Shown piece by piece: positions 5,796 through 13,316 of a stretch of DNA of 14,497 nt (within the stretch, counting starts at the first letter, position 1; every line of letters starts with the position of its first letter). The DNA is taken from positions 1 through 14,497 of the forward strand of contig JBJXHG010000183.1 of the NCBI GenBank assembly GCA_046160865.1, read 5' to 3'. The position numbers and the translations under genes are program-made. This stretch comes from JBJXHG01 sp046160865 (GTDB taxonomy: Bacteria; Planctomycetota; UBA1135; GCA-002686595). The notes below the pieces were generated by a model. That model was not told the DNA's origin. It saw only the letters and a program-made list of their open reading frames with translations, and did not search any database.

Positions 5796-6935
5796 TCAGG
5801 GGCGACTGGATAGAGGGAGCGCGTCGGCAACCCAATTCCGCGCCAAGCGCTCGCGGATCTCGGGCATGTCGAGTAGCGACAGCGATGCCGTGCCGCCCGG
5901 AAGGCGAATGCGCGCGTGCATGCGCGGGAGCGCGGCTTCGAGCGCGGCGGGATCCGGCCACGCGGAGCAGAACGAAGTCAGCGTGCGGAGCAGGAACTCG
6001 GGGTGCGCGCGGACGAGTTCCTCGAGCTCGGCCGGCCCCAGCGCTGCGATCGCCGCTTGCTGCCAGACGGCCGGCTCGGGCGTCAGCTCGGCAGCTTCGA
6101 GCAACCATTGCTCGGGAATGCGCGCGCGTTCCTCGTCACGGGCTCGCTTGCACAGGGCGTGCAGCCCCTCGATCCCATGGCGGTCGAGGATGCGCTCGAC
6201 GACGAGGAATCCGAGCCCGTAGCACGCCTTCTTGACCTCCGAAGCGACTGTCGTCGACGACAGCCCGGCCTGCACGCGGAAGACCTCGAGCGGATCCAGA
6301 CGCATCGGGGGGTCGCCTTCGAGTCGCAACCGCGTGTTCAGCGTCGCTCGGATCCCGAGCGGGTGGATGTCGGCGGGAACGACGATCTCGAGTTCGAGCG
6401 GTACGCCGCCGGTCGCGAATCCCGCCGAGAGCAGGCGTCCGCCACGCATGTGCGCGCTGCCTTCCGGGCAGAGTTGTGCCGAGATGACGTCGCAGAGTCC
6501 TTCTTCGATCGTGCCGGGCAGCGCTTGCCAACTCGCGCCGAGCGAGGCGTGCACGAGCTCGTGCGCGAGCGTGCGGCGCAAGTTCTCGGCCGACGCGCGC
6601 AAGTGGATGCGCCCGGGGCCCTCCGCCCAGAAGCCGTCGGCATCGCTGTAGTTCGACGACGAGACGCGGTACAGCGCCGGCGCGTCCTGGACCCAGACCT
6701 CCAACTGCTTGCGCCGGGTGTCCGGAATTTGCGCGAGCAGCATGGGCAACAGCTCGTCGACCGCGCCGCCGATCATGGCGGCCTGCTCTTGAGTCTGCGC
6801 TCGGACGACCCCTGATCGAACCGTCGTGCGGTGTGCCGGGGGAGTGACCTGGCACGCAACGAGGGCGATCGCGCTCGCGAGGACGAACAGGGACCGGCGG
6901 GCGGAGAAGACGGAAGTCTTCGGCGCCGAAACCAT
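5796..6935 (-). CDS. Putative HExxH zinc metallopeptidase lipoprotein
   Basis: 379 residues. The N-terminus is a lipoprotein signal: basic SARRS, a hydrophobic core and the lipobox LVAC with Cys at 28, so the mature protein would be lipid-anchored in the envelope. H125-E-L-V-H129 in LAHELVHAS is an HExxH zinc motif. E144/E145 in TIEEGLCD, 15-16 residues later, could provide the third ligand as in gluzincins. The preceding RIHLRASAENLRRT segment fits the edge strand of such folds. The C-terminal 200 residues are helix-rich and match no family I recognise. I do not know this exact family; a peptidase-like fold is likely, activity less so. No Shine-Dalgarno is seen at the ATG at 6935, which is chosen for the signal peptide. 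Its neighbour downstream is the MORN-type protein. Confidence 0.8.
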   Translation of the reverse strand: MVSAPKTSVFSARRSLFVLASAIALVACQVTPPAHRTTVRSGVVRAQTQEQAAMIGGAVDELLPMLLAQIPDTRRKQLEVWVQDAPALYRVSSSNYSDADGFWAEGPGRIHLRASAENLRRTLAHELVHASLGASWQALPGTIEEGLCDVISAQLCPEGSAHMRGGRLLSAGFATGGVPLELEIVVPADIHPLGIRATLNTRLRLEGDPPMRLDPLEVFRVQAGLSSTTVASEVKKACYGLGFLVVERILDRHGIEGLHALCKRARDEERARIPEQWLLEAAELTPEPAVWQQAAIAALGPAELEELVRAHPEFLLRTLTSFCSAWPDPAALEAALPRMHARIRLPGGTASLSLLDMPEIRERLARNWVADALPLSSRP

Positions 6936-7292
6936 GAAGAAATGTACCCCACGAAATGGCCCCCTTCCGGGTGCAAATCGTGCGGATCTGCGCGCAACCG
7001 TGCGTCGCGCCGTCGAGGAACTCGCGCGCGAGGCGCCCGATCTCGTCGACGTCTCGCGTCCGCTCGGAGTCCGGGGCGACGACCGAGCGTCGGATCACGG
7101 ACAGGCACGCCGTCGAGTCCAGGGCGATCGAGAGGACCGTCGACACGCACCCGAATCGCAAGCGGTGCGCGCCTGCAATTGCGAAGGACATCCCGAGCGC
7201 GTGGCCCGGATCGTCCACGCGCAACTCAGACGTCGGCCGGCGTTGCCGCGCGTCTTCTCCGCGCCTGCGCGCGTGCGTACGATCCGAGCCGA
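6936..7292. other. 357-bp divergent intergenic region with open frames but no assignable gene
   Basis: This separates the metallopeptidase (-) from the glycosyltransferase (+) and must hold their promoters. No convincing -35/-10 pair or operator was found. A minus-strand frame from a TTG at 7224 to about 6950 has protein-like composition and G/C-rich third positions (it includes VDEIGRLAREFLDGA), but it runs on out of frame deep into the metallopeptidase gene with no early stop. It is either chance or the decayed end of an older gene. Plus-strand frames here are Arg/Ser/Ala-rich, as shadows usually are. Confidence 0.4.
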
Positions 7293-8384
7293 ATGGACGC
7301 GCTGCGCATCCTTCTCGTTCGACTCTCCGCGGTCGGCGACGTCGTGAACACCCTGCCCGCGATCACGGCGCTCCGGACGGCGTTTCCGCGAGCGCATCTG
7401 ACGTTCGCGGTGGAAGACAAGGCGCAGGACGTCGTCGTGGGCCACCCGGACCTCGACGGCGTGATCGTGTTCCCGCGCAAGCGCTGGCGCGCGGCGTTGC
7501 GCCGGGTGAGCGGCGCGCTCCCCGCGCTGCGCGAGGTGTGCGCGTACGCGGGCGAGCTGCGTCGCGCGCACTTCGACGTCGTCCTCGATTTCCAGGGCAA
7601 CTTGAAGAGCGGGCTGCACGTCTACTGCACGCACGCGGCGCGTCGCATCGGGTTCGCGCGCGGACACGAGAAGGAGCTGAACCGCTACTTCACGCGCGAG
7701 CACGTCACGCCGCGCACCGAGCGCCAGAGTCGCGTCGACAAGAACCTCGATCTGCTCGCGGCGCTCGGCGTGGAACGGACACCCGTGCGCTTCCGCCTCC
7801 CGCACTCGAGCGACAGCGAGTCCCGCGTCGCGAACTTCCTGCGCTCGATCGGTTGCGAGCGCGACGCCTTCGTGCTGGTGCATCCCGGCACGAGTGCGTT
7901 CGGCCACACGAAACGCTGGCCGCTCGAGCGCTTCGCCGAACTCGCGCGCGCGATCGAACGGGAATGGAGCCTTCCGACGGTCGTCGCGTGGGGACCCGGC
8001 GAACGGGCGATGGCGGAGTCGATCGTCGCGCAGTGTTCGGCGCGGCTCGCACTCGAAACGAAGAGCTTGCTCGATCTCGCGGAGCTATTGCGCGCTTCGA
8101 AGCTCTACGTCGGCGCCGACTCCGGCCCGCTACATCTCGCCGCCGCCGTGGGCACGCCGAGCGTCGCGCTCTTTGGCCCGAAGGATCCTGCGATCTACGC
8201 GCCGTACAACCCACGCTCGGCCGTCGTCCACCATCCCGACGCGCATGGCGTCGGCACGATGGACTCGATCACGGTGAGCGAGGTCGTCGCGGCCGGGCGA
8301 TCGCTGATCACGCCCGCGGGCGGCTCTACGAGCGCGGCGCCGCCCGCCCGAATCGAAGCGGGCCGAGGCGCCGTGCCCCCTTGA
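7293..8384 (+). CDS. Glycosyltransferase family 9 (ADP-heptose:LPS heptosyltransferase-like)
   Basis: 363 residues in a GT-B fold. The N-terminal motif RILLVRLSAVGDVVNTLP (5-22) contains D16, the position of the catalytic Asp of WaaC/WaaF. The C-terminal half carries LVHPGTSAFGHTKRWP (195-210) and GADSGPLHLAAAVGTPSVAL (274-293), the sugar-nucleotide-binding D/SGP-H motif of GT9. These enzymes add heptose, or a related sugar, from an ADP-sugar to the LPS inner core at the cytoplasmic face of the inner membrane. The LSAVGDVVNTLP form is nearest heptosyltransferase I, but the exact acceptor cannot be fixed. The C-terminal 25 residues are Gly/Ala/Pro-rich and probably disordered. The ATG at 7293 begins directly at the first beta strand; its Shine-Dalgarno is weak. 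It supports a diderm, LPS-bearing host. Confidence 0.92.
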   Translation: MDALRILLVRLSAVGDVVNTLPAITALRTAFPRAHLTFAVEDKAQDVVVGHPDLDGVIVFPRKRWRAALRRVSGALPALREVCAYAGELRRAHFDVVLDFQGNLKSGLHVYCTHAARRIGFARGHEKELNRYFTREHVTPRTERQSRVDKNLDLLAALGVERTPVRFRLPHSSDSESRVANFLRSIGCERDAFVLVHPGTSAFGHTKRWPLERFAELARAIEREWSLPTVVAWGPGERAMAESIVAQCSARLALETKSLLDLAELLRASKLYVGADSGPLHLAAAVGTPSVALFGPKDPAIYAPYNPRSAVVHHPDAHGVGTMDSITVSEVVAAGRSLITPAGGSTSAAPPARIEAGRGAVPP

Positions 8385-8568
8385 CGCGCGCGCATCAAGG
8401 CCGGATCCTCTTCGCCCAGAGTCCTCGGCGCCGCCCCGGCCGGCTCGGTCGTTCCGACGACCGCAGCGGCCTTTGAGGCGCTCAGAGGGCTTGATCGCGC
8501 GGGTTAGGGAATGAACAATCCTGCGCTTGTCCCGTCCGCTCAACCCTGGATCGGTTTGGAGTCTAGCG

Positions 8569-8892
8569 ATGAATCGAAAGCTAATTGGAACACTCGCCTT
8601 GTTCGGTTGCCTCACGGTGCTGTCCGGTTGCTATGCCGGCCCGAAGCGTCTGTCGCGCACGTGGAACGACTATGAGAACAAGGCCTACGTCGAGAACGCG
8701 TGGATGACCGCCGTCCTCTCGAACGTCGTCCCGGTCTATCCGATCGTCGGCTGGTTCGCCGGATTCGGCGACCTCTTCGTCAACAGCTACTACTTCTGGG
8801 TGAAGGACGCGTTCGGCGGCAACACCGGCACCGCGTACATCCACGAGAACCCGCAAGGCGCCGCCAAGTCCCTCACGGGCGCCGGCTTCTGA
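8569..8892 (+). CDS. Small DUF3332-like lipoprotein
   Basis: 107 residues. The signal peptide MNRKLIGTLALFG is followed by the lipobox LSGC, with lipidation Cys at 21. The mature part contains VVPVYPIVGWFAGFGDLFVNSYYFW (about 53-77, in my reading the family's key stretch), which closely follows the PVYG-x-x-x-x-D-x-x-x-x-N-x-x-x-FW pattern of DUF3332 proteins. Their function is unknown; they are small exported proteins. The start at 8569 is favoured over an upstream in-frame ATG at 8527 by GGAG (8558-8561) 7 nt away and by the signal peptide beginning exactly there. It follows the glycosyltransferase after 184 bp, so it likely has its own promoter. It ends in a strong terminator, which suggests a well-transcribed single gene. 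Confidence 0.88.
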   Translation: MNRKLIGTLALFGCLTVLSGCYAGPKRLSRTWNDYENKAYVENAWMTAVLSNVVPVYPIVGWFAGFGDLFVNSYYFWVKDAFGGNTGTAYIHENPQGAAKSLTGAGF

Positions 8893-8918
8893 GATCAGCG
8901 ACGCACGTCGCAACGATT

Positions 8919-8957
8919 GCGCGGCCCGGACCCTCGTGGTCCGGGCCGCGCTGTTTT
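8919..8957 (+). terminator. Rho-independent terminator of the DUF3332-like gene
   Basis: GCGCGGCCCGGACC (8919-8932), loop CTCGT, then the perfect 14-bp complement (8938-8951), followed at once by TGTTTT (8952-8957). It sits 26 bp after the stop codon. On the other strand no T-run follows, so it serves the plus-strand gene. Confidence 0.9.
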
Positions 8958-8975
8958 CCGGAGCGCGCGATGCGT

Positions 8976-10199
8976 TCATTCGGCCAGATGCAGCACCAAT
9001 CCGAGCGCGTAGCGCTCGCCGCTCGTCACCACCCGCATCCCGTGTCGCACACGAATCCAGCACGCGCGGCCGCCACGCGCTTCCGACACACCGTGTGAAG
9101 CGAACACACACACGTCTCCGCGATCGAGCGGCAGTACGTCCTCGTGCTCCGTTCCATCCGGCCGCTCGCGCAGGAACACGAACTCGCCGCCGCTGAAGTC
9201 GAGCTCACGCCGCGACAGCACGCAGACCGCCTGGTAGGGGAACCAACGCTTGCCGTAGATGTCGCGATGCGGGTGATTCACGCCGCCGAGCGTGTAGCGC
9301 AGCACGATCGACGACGCGCGCTGCTGCCCGGCCTCTCGACACTCGTCCCAGAATGCATCGAGCGTCCCGGGAAACGCACGCGTCCCGGGCACCGCAGCCG
9401 CCATCTCGTGCAGCTCGGTGTAGATCGCCGCGCGCAGCGCGTTCGCCGGCTCAGGAAGCGGCTCGCGCAAGTACCGGTAACGTCCGACGCCGTAACCGCG
9501 GGGCGCCATCTCGATCGTGCGCTCGAACGCGGCGTCGTCGCCGAATCGGCCGACGAGCTGCTCGCTCGAGTGCGCGTCCAGCGCATTCTCGATCACGGAG
9601 TAACCGCGCTCCGCGAGCTCGAGCCGCACTCGCGGCCAATCGATCGTGCACGCCGGCGGCGAGCAGGGTGCGCCCGCTTGCTCGCGCGCGTCGAACGACG
9701 CGCTCGCGCTGACAAGGGCGGGATCGCTCGGGGCGTGCGACGTTTTCGGCGTTGCGGTCGCACGCGCTTCGCCCCGCGCGGAAAGCCCGCGTTCGAGCGC
9801 GTCCGCTGTTCGCGCGAAGTGCTCGAGCGCGTGCGGCGCGACCGTCGCGAAGCGCGCCTCGTCGACTGCGATCAGGCGCCGCGCGCGCAAGTCACCGAAC
9901 AGCACCCCTCCGATGCGGCGTGCGAAGTCGACGTTGGCTTCGCCTTCGCGCGGCCGCGCATCGTCGTCGCGCAGCCGTGCGAGTTGCAGGGCCGCGCGCG
10001 CGGGATCGCGTGCGAGTGCGCCGTCCGCGGCGACGACGCGGTGCCAAGCCACGTCTCCGTTCGGCGGACACTCCGCGACCGCGCGTCCAGCCGCACGCGC
10101 CGCTCCCGGTTTTCCCGCCAGGCTCGCGAGCTGCGCGAACGTGCGGGTCTCGCCGCGTGGAATCGCCGCGCACGCGGCGAGGTAGCGGTTTTCGCTCAT
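8976..10199 (-). CDS. Alkyltransferase-like (ATL) domain fused to a 2OG-Fe(II) oxygenase, probable DNA alkylation repair
   Basis: 407 residues, two modules. Residues 3-94 are an MGMT/ATL-type DNA-binding domain: IPRGETRTFAQLA (13-25), ARAAGRAV (34-41, with an Arg at 39 where ATL proteins have their arginine finger) and AWHRVV (51-56). The MGMT acceptor Cys of PCHR is Trp52, as in ATL proteins, which bind O6-alkylguanine and flip it without transferring the alkyl group. The DNA-contacting Tyr of TTYG is Phe21. After a Ser/Ala/Pro-rich linker (about 144-184) comes an oxygenase domain: RGYGVGRYRYL (234-244), H311-R-D313, FTGGEF-like FSGGEF (335-340), H386 in VRHGMRV and R396 for 2-oxoglutarate. 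It resembles the COG3826/PF09859 oxygenases predicted to act on damaged DNA. The start is backed by GGAGGA (plus-strand 10206-10211), 6 nt upstream. The joint role is inferred. Confidence 0.88.
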   Translation of the reverse strand: MSENRYLAACAAIPRGETRTFAQLASLAGKPGAARAAGRAVAECPPNGDVAWHRVVAADGALARDPARAALQLARLRDDDARPREGEANVDFARRIGGVLFGDLRARRLIAVDEARFATVAPHALEHFARTADALERGLSARGEARATATPKTSHAPSDPALVSASASFDAREQAGAPCSPPACTIDWPRVRLELAERGYSVIENALDAHSSEQLVGRFGDDAAFERTIEMAPRGYGVGRYRYLREPLPEPANALRAAIYTELHEMAAAVPGTRAFPGTLDAFWDECREAGQQRASSIVLRYTLGGVNHPHRDIYGKRWFPYQAVCVLSRRELDFSGGEFVFLRERPDGTEHEDVLPLDRGDVCVFASHGVSEARGGRACWIRVRHGMRVVTSGERYALGLVLHLAE

Positions 10200-10299
10200 C
10201 TTCGTTCCTCCGCCATCCTAGATCCGCGTTGCGCGGCGGCGGTTTCCGTCGCATGCGCGGATTCCGGCGCGGGAAGCGGTCTGGCAGAATCTTCGCCCC

Positions 10300-11730
10300 A
10301 TGACTCTGACGCGCTTCCAATCGAAAGCGACCGCAACGGCCTCTCCGTCCGCGCGGCGTGTCCACGTGGTCACGTTCGGCTGTCAGATGAACAAGTACGA
10401 CTCGCTGCTCGCGGAAGGCCGCTTCCGCGCCGCGGGCTACCAGACGACGGAGCGTATCGACGACGCGGACGTCGTGCTGTTCAACACGTGCTCCGTGCGG
10501 GATCACGCCGAGGAGCGCACGTACTCGTGGCTCGGCGAGCTCAAGCGCGTGAAGCAGGCGCGGCCCGCGCTCGTCGTGGGCGTGATGGGTTGCATGGCGC
10601 AGCGCGTCGGCGAGGAGATCTTCGCGCGCGCCGGTCACGTCGACATCGTGGCCGGCACGCGCCAGTACCACCACTTGCCCGAGCTCGTGGACGAGGTCGT
10701 GTCGGCGCGCGCAGGCGGGACGACCGCTCGTCGTCTCGCGCTGTCGATGGACGACGAGGTGCGCGTCGATCGCTCGCACGAGAGCTATCCCGGCGGCGTG
10801 CACGCGTACCTCACCGTGATGCGCGGCTGCGATCTCAACTGCACGTTCTGCATCGTCCCGACCGTGCGCGGGCGTGTGCTGAGCTACCCGGTCGAGCATT
10901 TGGTCCGCGAAGCGGAATGGTTCGTCGCGCACGGCGCGCGCGCACTCACGTTGCTCGGTCAAACCGTGAACAGCTACGGCGAGGATTTCCGTCCGCCGGG
11001 CGACGGCGAGCCGCGCGGTCGGGGGCGTCAAGGACGCACGAGCCTCGCCGACTTGCTGCACCGCTTGCAGGCGATCGACGGGCTCGCGCGCATCCGTCTC
11101 GTGACGTCGCACCCGTCGTACGCGACGCGCGCGCTCGCCGAAGCGATGCGCGACTGCGACAAGGTCGAGCGCTTCCTCCCGTTGCCGGCGCAGTCGGGCT
11201 CGGACCGGATCCTGCGCGCGATGAAGCGCGGCTACAACCTCGAGCTGTATCGCAAGCGCGTCGACGTCCTGCGGAGCGTCGTTCCGGACATCGAGCTCGG
11301 GAGCGACTGGATCGTCGGCTTCCCGAGCGAGACGGACGAGGAACATGCCGCGAGCGAGTCGTTCCTCGCCGAGCAAGGATTCGCCGTCAACTACGTGTTC
11401 AAGTACGACCCGCGACCTTCGACCGCGGCGGAACAGCTCGTCGACGACGTGCCGGACGAGCTGAAAAAGGCGCGCAACCAGCGTTTGCTCGCGTGCAGCG
11501 AGGTGAGCGGCCTCGTGCGCCACGGACGTCATGTCGGCGGCGTGCGCTCGGTGCTCGTCGACGGCGTCTCGGAGAAGGATGCGTGCGTCGTCGAAGGCCG
11601 CACGCAGCACGGGCTCGGGGCGCGCGTGCGCGTGTCCGAAGGAGTTGACGCCCGCGCGCTCGTCGGCAGCGTGATCGAGGCGCGCATCGACGGCGCGAAC
11701 GCCTTCGGGCTCAGCGGCACACGCGCCTGA
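10300..11730 (+). CDS. miaB: tRNA-2-methylthio-N6-dimethylallyladenosine synthase (MiaB)
   Basis: 476 residues. The UPF0004 domain supplies three Cys for the auxiliary 4Fe-4S cluster: C28 in TFGCQMN, C64 in NTCSVRDHAEE and C98 in MGCMAQR. The radical-SAM cluster is C177-x3-C181-x2-C184 in RGCDLNCTFCIVP. A TRAM RNA-binding domain ends the protein (about 410-476, GVRSVLVDGVSEKD onward). NTCSVRDHAEE with CxxxCxxC and TRAM points to MiaB, not to MtaB or RimO. It inserts the methylthio group at C2 of A37 in tRNAs reading UNN codons. An Arg/Gly-rich insert (about 231-246) is unusual. The N-terminal 20 residues lack motifs; a later start is possible. It diverges from the ATL-oxygenase gene (100 bp) and converges on the beta-propeller gene with 3 bp between stops. 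Confidence 0.96.
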   Translation: MTLTRFQSKATATASPSARRVHVVTFGCQMNKYDSLLAEGRFRAAGYQTTERIDDADVVLFNTCSVRDHAEERTYSWLGELKRVKQARPALVVGVMGCMAQRVGEEIFARAGHVDIVAGTRQYHHLPELVDEVVSARAGGTTARRLALSMDDEVRVDRSHESYPGGVHAYLTVMRGCDLNCTFCIVPTVRGRVLSYPVEHLVREAEWFVAHGARALTLLGQTVNSYGEDFRPPGDGEPRGRGRQGRTSLADLLHRLQAIDGLARIRLVTSHPSYATRALAEAMRDCDKVERFLPLPAQSGSDRILRAMKRGYNLELYRKRVDVLRSVVPDIELGSDWIVGFPSETDEEHAASESFLAEQGFAVNYVFKYDPRPSTAAEQLVDDVPDELKKARNQRLLACSEVSGLVRHGRHVGGVRSVLVDGVSEKDACVVEGRTQHGLGARVRVSEGVDARALVGSVIEARIDGANAFGLSGTRA

Positions 11731-11733
11731 GGA

Positions 11734-12795
11734 TCAATCGAACCGCGCGTCGTGCTTGCCGTGGTGCGGCAAGCGCGCCCACGCCATGCCGTCCGGCGCG
11801 TGGCCGGTCGCGATGTGGCCCGCGAGCTTGCGCTCCTTCAAGTCGATCACCGCGAGCCGATCGGCCGCGATCGTCGCGACGAACGCGAAGCGGCCGCGCG
11901 GCTCGATCTCGATCCCGACCGGCAACGGATTCGTCGCATCCTGCCCCGGTTGTGCGCCGACTCTCGGCACCGCGAGTCGCTCGAGCGCGATGCGCTGCAC
12001 CTCGCGCCGCTCGCGCGTGTCGATGAGCACGAGTTCGCCCGAGCCGGCCGCGCTGGCGAGCGCGAGCCTGCCGTCGGGCGTGAACTCGACGCGGATCGGC
12101 ACGGGGCCGCAGGGGATCTCGCCGACGATCTCGAGCGACCGTGCGTCGAGGATCACGATCTTGTTCGCCTCGTTGTGGCCGACCCACACTTCGCGTCCGT
12201 CCGGCGACACCGCGATCGCCTCGGGCTTCGCACCGGTCGGTACGACCTTGACGAGCTCGCCGCTCGCGAGGTCGATCGCGCTGACCGAGTTCGACCCGAT
12301 GTTCGCCGTGAACACGCGCTTCCTGTCGGGCGTGATGGCGAGCATGTGCGACAGCTCCGCGCCGGTGTCGAGCACGCGCTTCACCTTGCCCGAGCGCACG
12401 TCGATCTCGAGCACTGCCTTGCTCGTCTCCGACGTGACGAGCACCGTCGTGCGATTGTCGAGGAACTCGATGCCGTGCGGTCTTCGATGCGGCGCGATGT
12501 CGTACGTGTGCTTCACGACGCGCTCGACGGTGTCGTAGATCGTGAGCGTGTGTCCCGGCGTCTGCGCGCCGTAGTTCGCGACGACGGCGATGCGTCCGTC
12601 GCGCGACACCGCGACCTCGTGCGGGCCGTCGCCCGTCGGAACCTGGTCGACCGTCACGCCGCTACCGGTCTCGATGAGCGACAACGTGGCGTCGGCCTTG
12701 TTGAGCACGAGCAGGTGATTGCCCGGCGGCGTGTTCGCGACGCGGGGGCCGCTGCACGCGGCGAGGATCAGGGCGAAGGACGAAACGGTGCGCAT
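11734..12795 (-). CDS. YVTN/YncE-type beta-propeller lipoprotein
   Basis: 353 residues. A short signal peptide ends in the lipobox LAAC (Cys at 14), followed by SGPRVANTPPG, so the mature protein is probably lipid-anchored in the envelope. The rest consists of about seven beta-propeller blades of some 42 residues. Examples are VSRDGRIAVVANYG, ITPDRKRVFTANIGSNSV, VSPDGREVWVGHNEANKI, FTPDGRLALASAAGSGEL and IEPRGRFAFVATIAADRL, each followed by a VIDL/LIDT-like strand. This is the YVTN repeat of YncE-like proteins, which bind ligands or scaffold complexes; no enzymatic residues are evident. The start at 12795 has GGAGAT (plus-strand 12801-12806) just upstream and begins the signal peptide, whereas the 51 extra upstream codons are Arg-rich with no signal. 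A 121-bp gap from the preceding lipoprotein gene allows a separate promoter. Confidence 0.9.
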   Translation of the reverse strand: MRTVSSFALILAACSGPRVANTPPGNHLLVLNKADATLSLIETGSGVTVDQVPTGDGPHEVAVSRDGRIAVVANYGAQTPGHTLTIYDTVERVVKHTYDIAPHRRPHGIEFLDNRTTVLVTSETSKAVLEIDVRSGKVKRVLDTGAELSHMLAITPDRKRVFTANIGSNSVSAIDLASGELVKVVPTGAKPEAIAVSPDGREVWVGHNEANKIVILDARSLEIVGEIPCGPVPIRVEFTPDGRLALASAAGSGELVLIDTRERREVQRIALERLAVPRVGAQPGQDATNPLPVGIEIEPRGRFAFVATIAADRLAVIDLKERKLAGHIATGHAPDGMAWARLPHHGKHDARFD

Positions 12796-12916
12796 GGGGG
12801 ATCTCCGTGGGTTGCGCGCGAGTCTAGCCGTGGCGCGCACACGCTCGCGAAGACACCGCAAGGGGGGCGTATGCGTTGTGCTGCGTATGCGCGGCGCAAC
12901 CGGCTCCGAGCAGAGT

Positions 12917-13279
12917 TCAACGAGGTCGCGCGAACGTCGTGACTTCACCGCGACGGCGGCCGCGGCGCTCGATGCTCTTGCCGTTCCACGTCCACTCGTG
13001 ATCGACCTGGACGAACAAGGAAAAACGGTCGTTGGACGATCCCCAGATGCGGATCCGGTTCTCGCGCTTCAACTCGTAGCGGTAACTACGTCGCACCGTG
13101 CCTTGCTCGCCATCGATCTCCGCCCGAAGGTGGAACTCGATCGCGTCGTCGGCAACGGTGAGCGACTCGATGCCGTTCGGCTCACGGTAGACGCCGTTCG
13201 GAATCGCATGGGCGGTGCGGTCGCGCGCGCAGCTCGCGACGAGGGAGACGATGGAGCTGGCGAGCAAGAGCGGCCTCAT
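12917..13279 (-). CDS. Small hypothetical lipoprotein
   Basis: 120 residues from the ATG at 13279. MRPLLLASSIVSLVASC is a lipoprotein signal with lipobox VASC (Cys at 17). The mature part is about 100 residues with alternating charged/hydrophobic strands (EFHLRAEI, SYRYELKRENRIRIWGSS, RFSLFVQVDHEWTWNGKSIERR), so it is probably a small beta sandwich or barrel. I do not recognise a family. An upstream ATG at 13294 would add MWPIG; neither start has a clear Shine-Dalgarno. It lies 37 bp after the SDR gene's stop in the same direction and probably belongs to the mdh-SDR transcript. Confidence 0.75.
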   Translation of the reverse strand: MRPLLLASSIVSLVASCARDRTAHAIPNGVYREPNGIESLTVADDAIEFHLRAEIDGEQGTVRRSYRYELKRENRIRIWGSSNDRFSLFVQVDHEWTWNGKSIERRGRRRGEVTTFARPR

Positions 13280-13316
13280 GCCGATCGGCCACATGTCACG
13301 CGCGAGCTGTCTTCGC

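Noticed and set aside
6831..7292. N-terminal extension of the glycosyltransferase
   Set aside because: The extension is Arg/Ser-rich shadow sequence; GT9 proteins begin at the RILLVRLSAVGD strand just after 7293.
10218..10260. Imperfect inverted repeat GATCCGCG/CGCGGATT between the ATL-oxygenase and miaB genes
   Set aside because: Imperfect, widely spaced and made of bases very common in this DNA.
9144..11648. 834-codon plus-strand frame spanning the ATL-oxygenase and miaB genes
   Set aside because: Shadow of two clear genes, with shadow-type composition and no domain.
12867..12891. Direct repeat GCGTATGCG (12867-12875 and 12883-12891)
   Set aside because: Nine bases repeated once in GC-rich DNA is weak; it could be a regulator site upstream of the beta-propeller gene, but nothing supports that.
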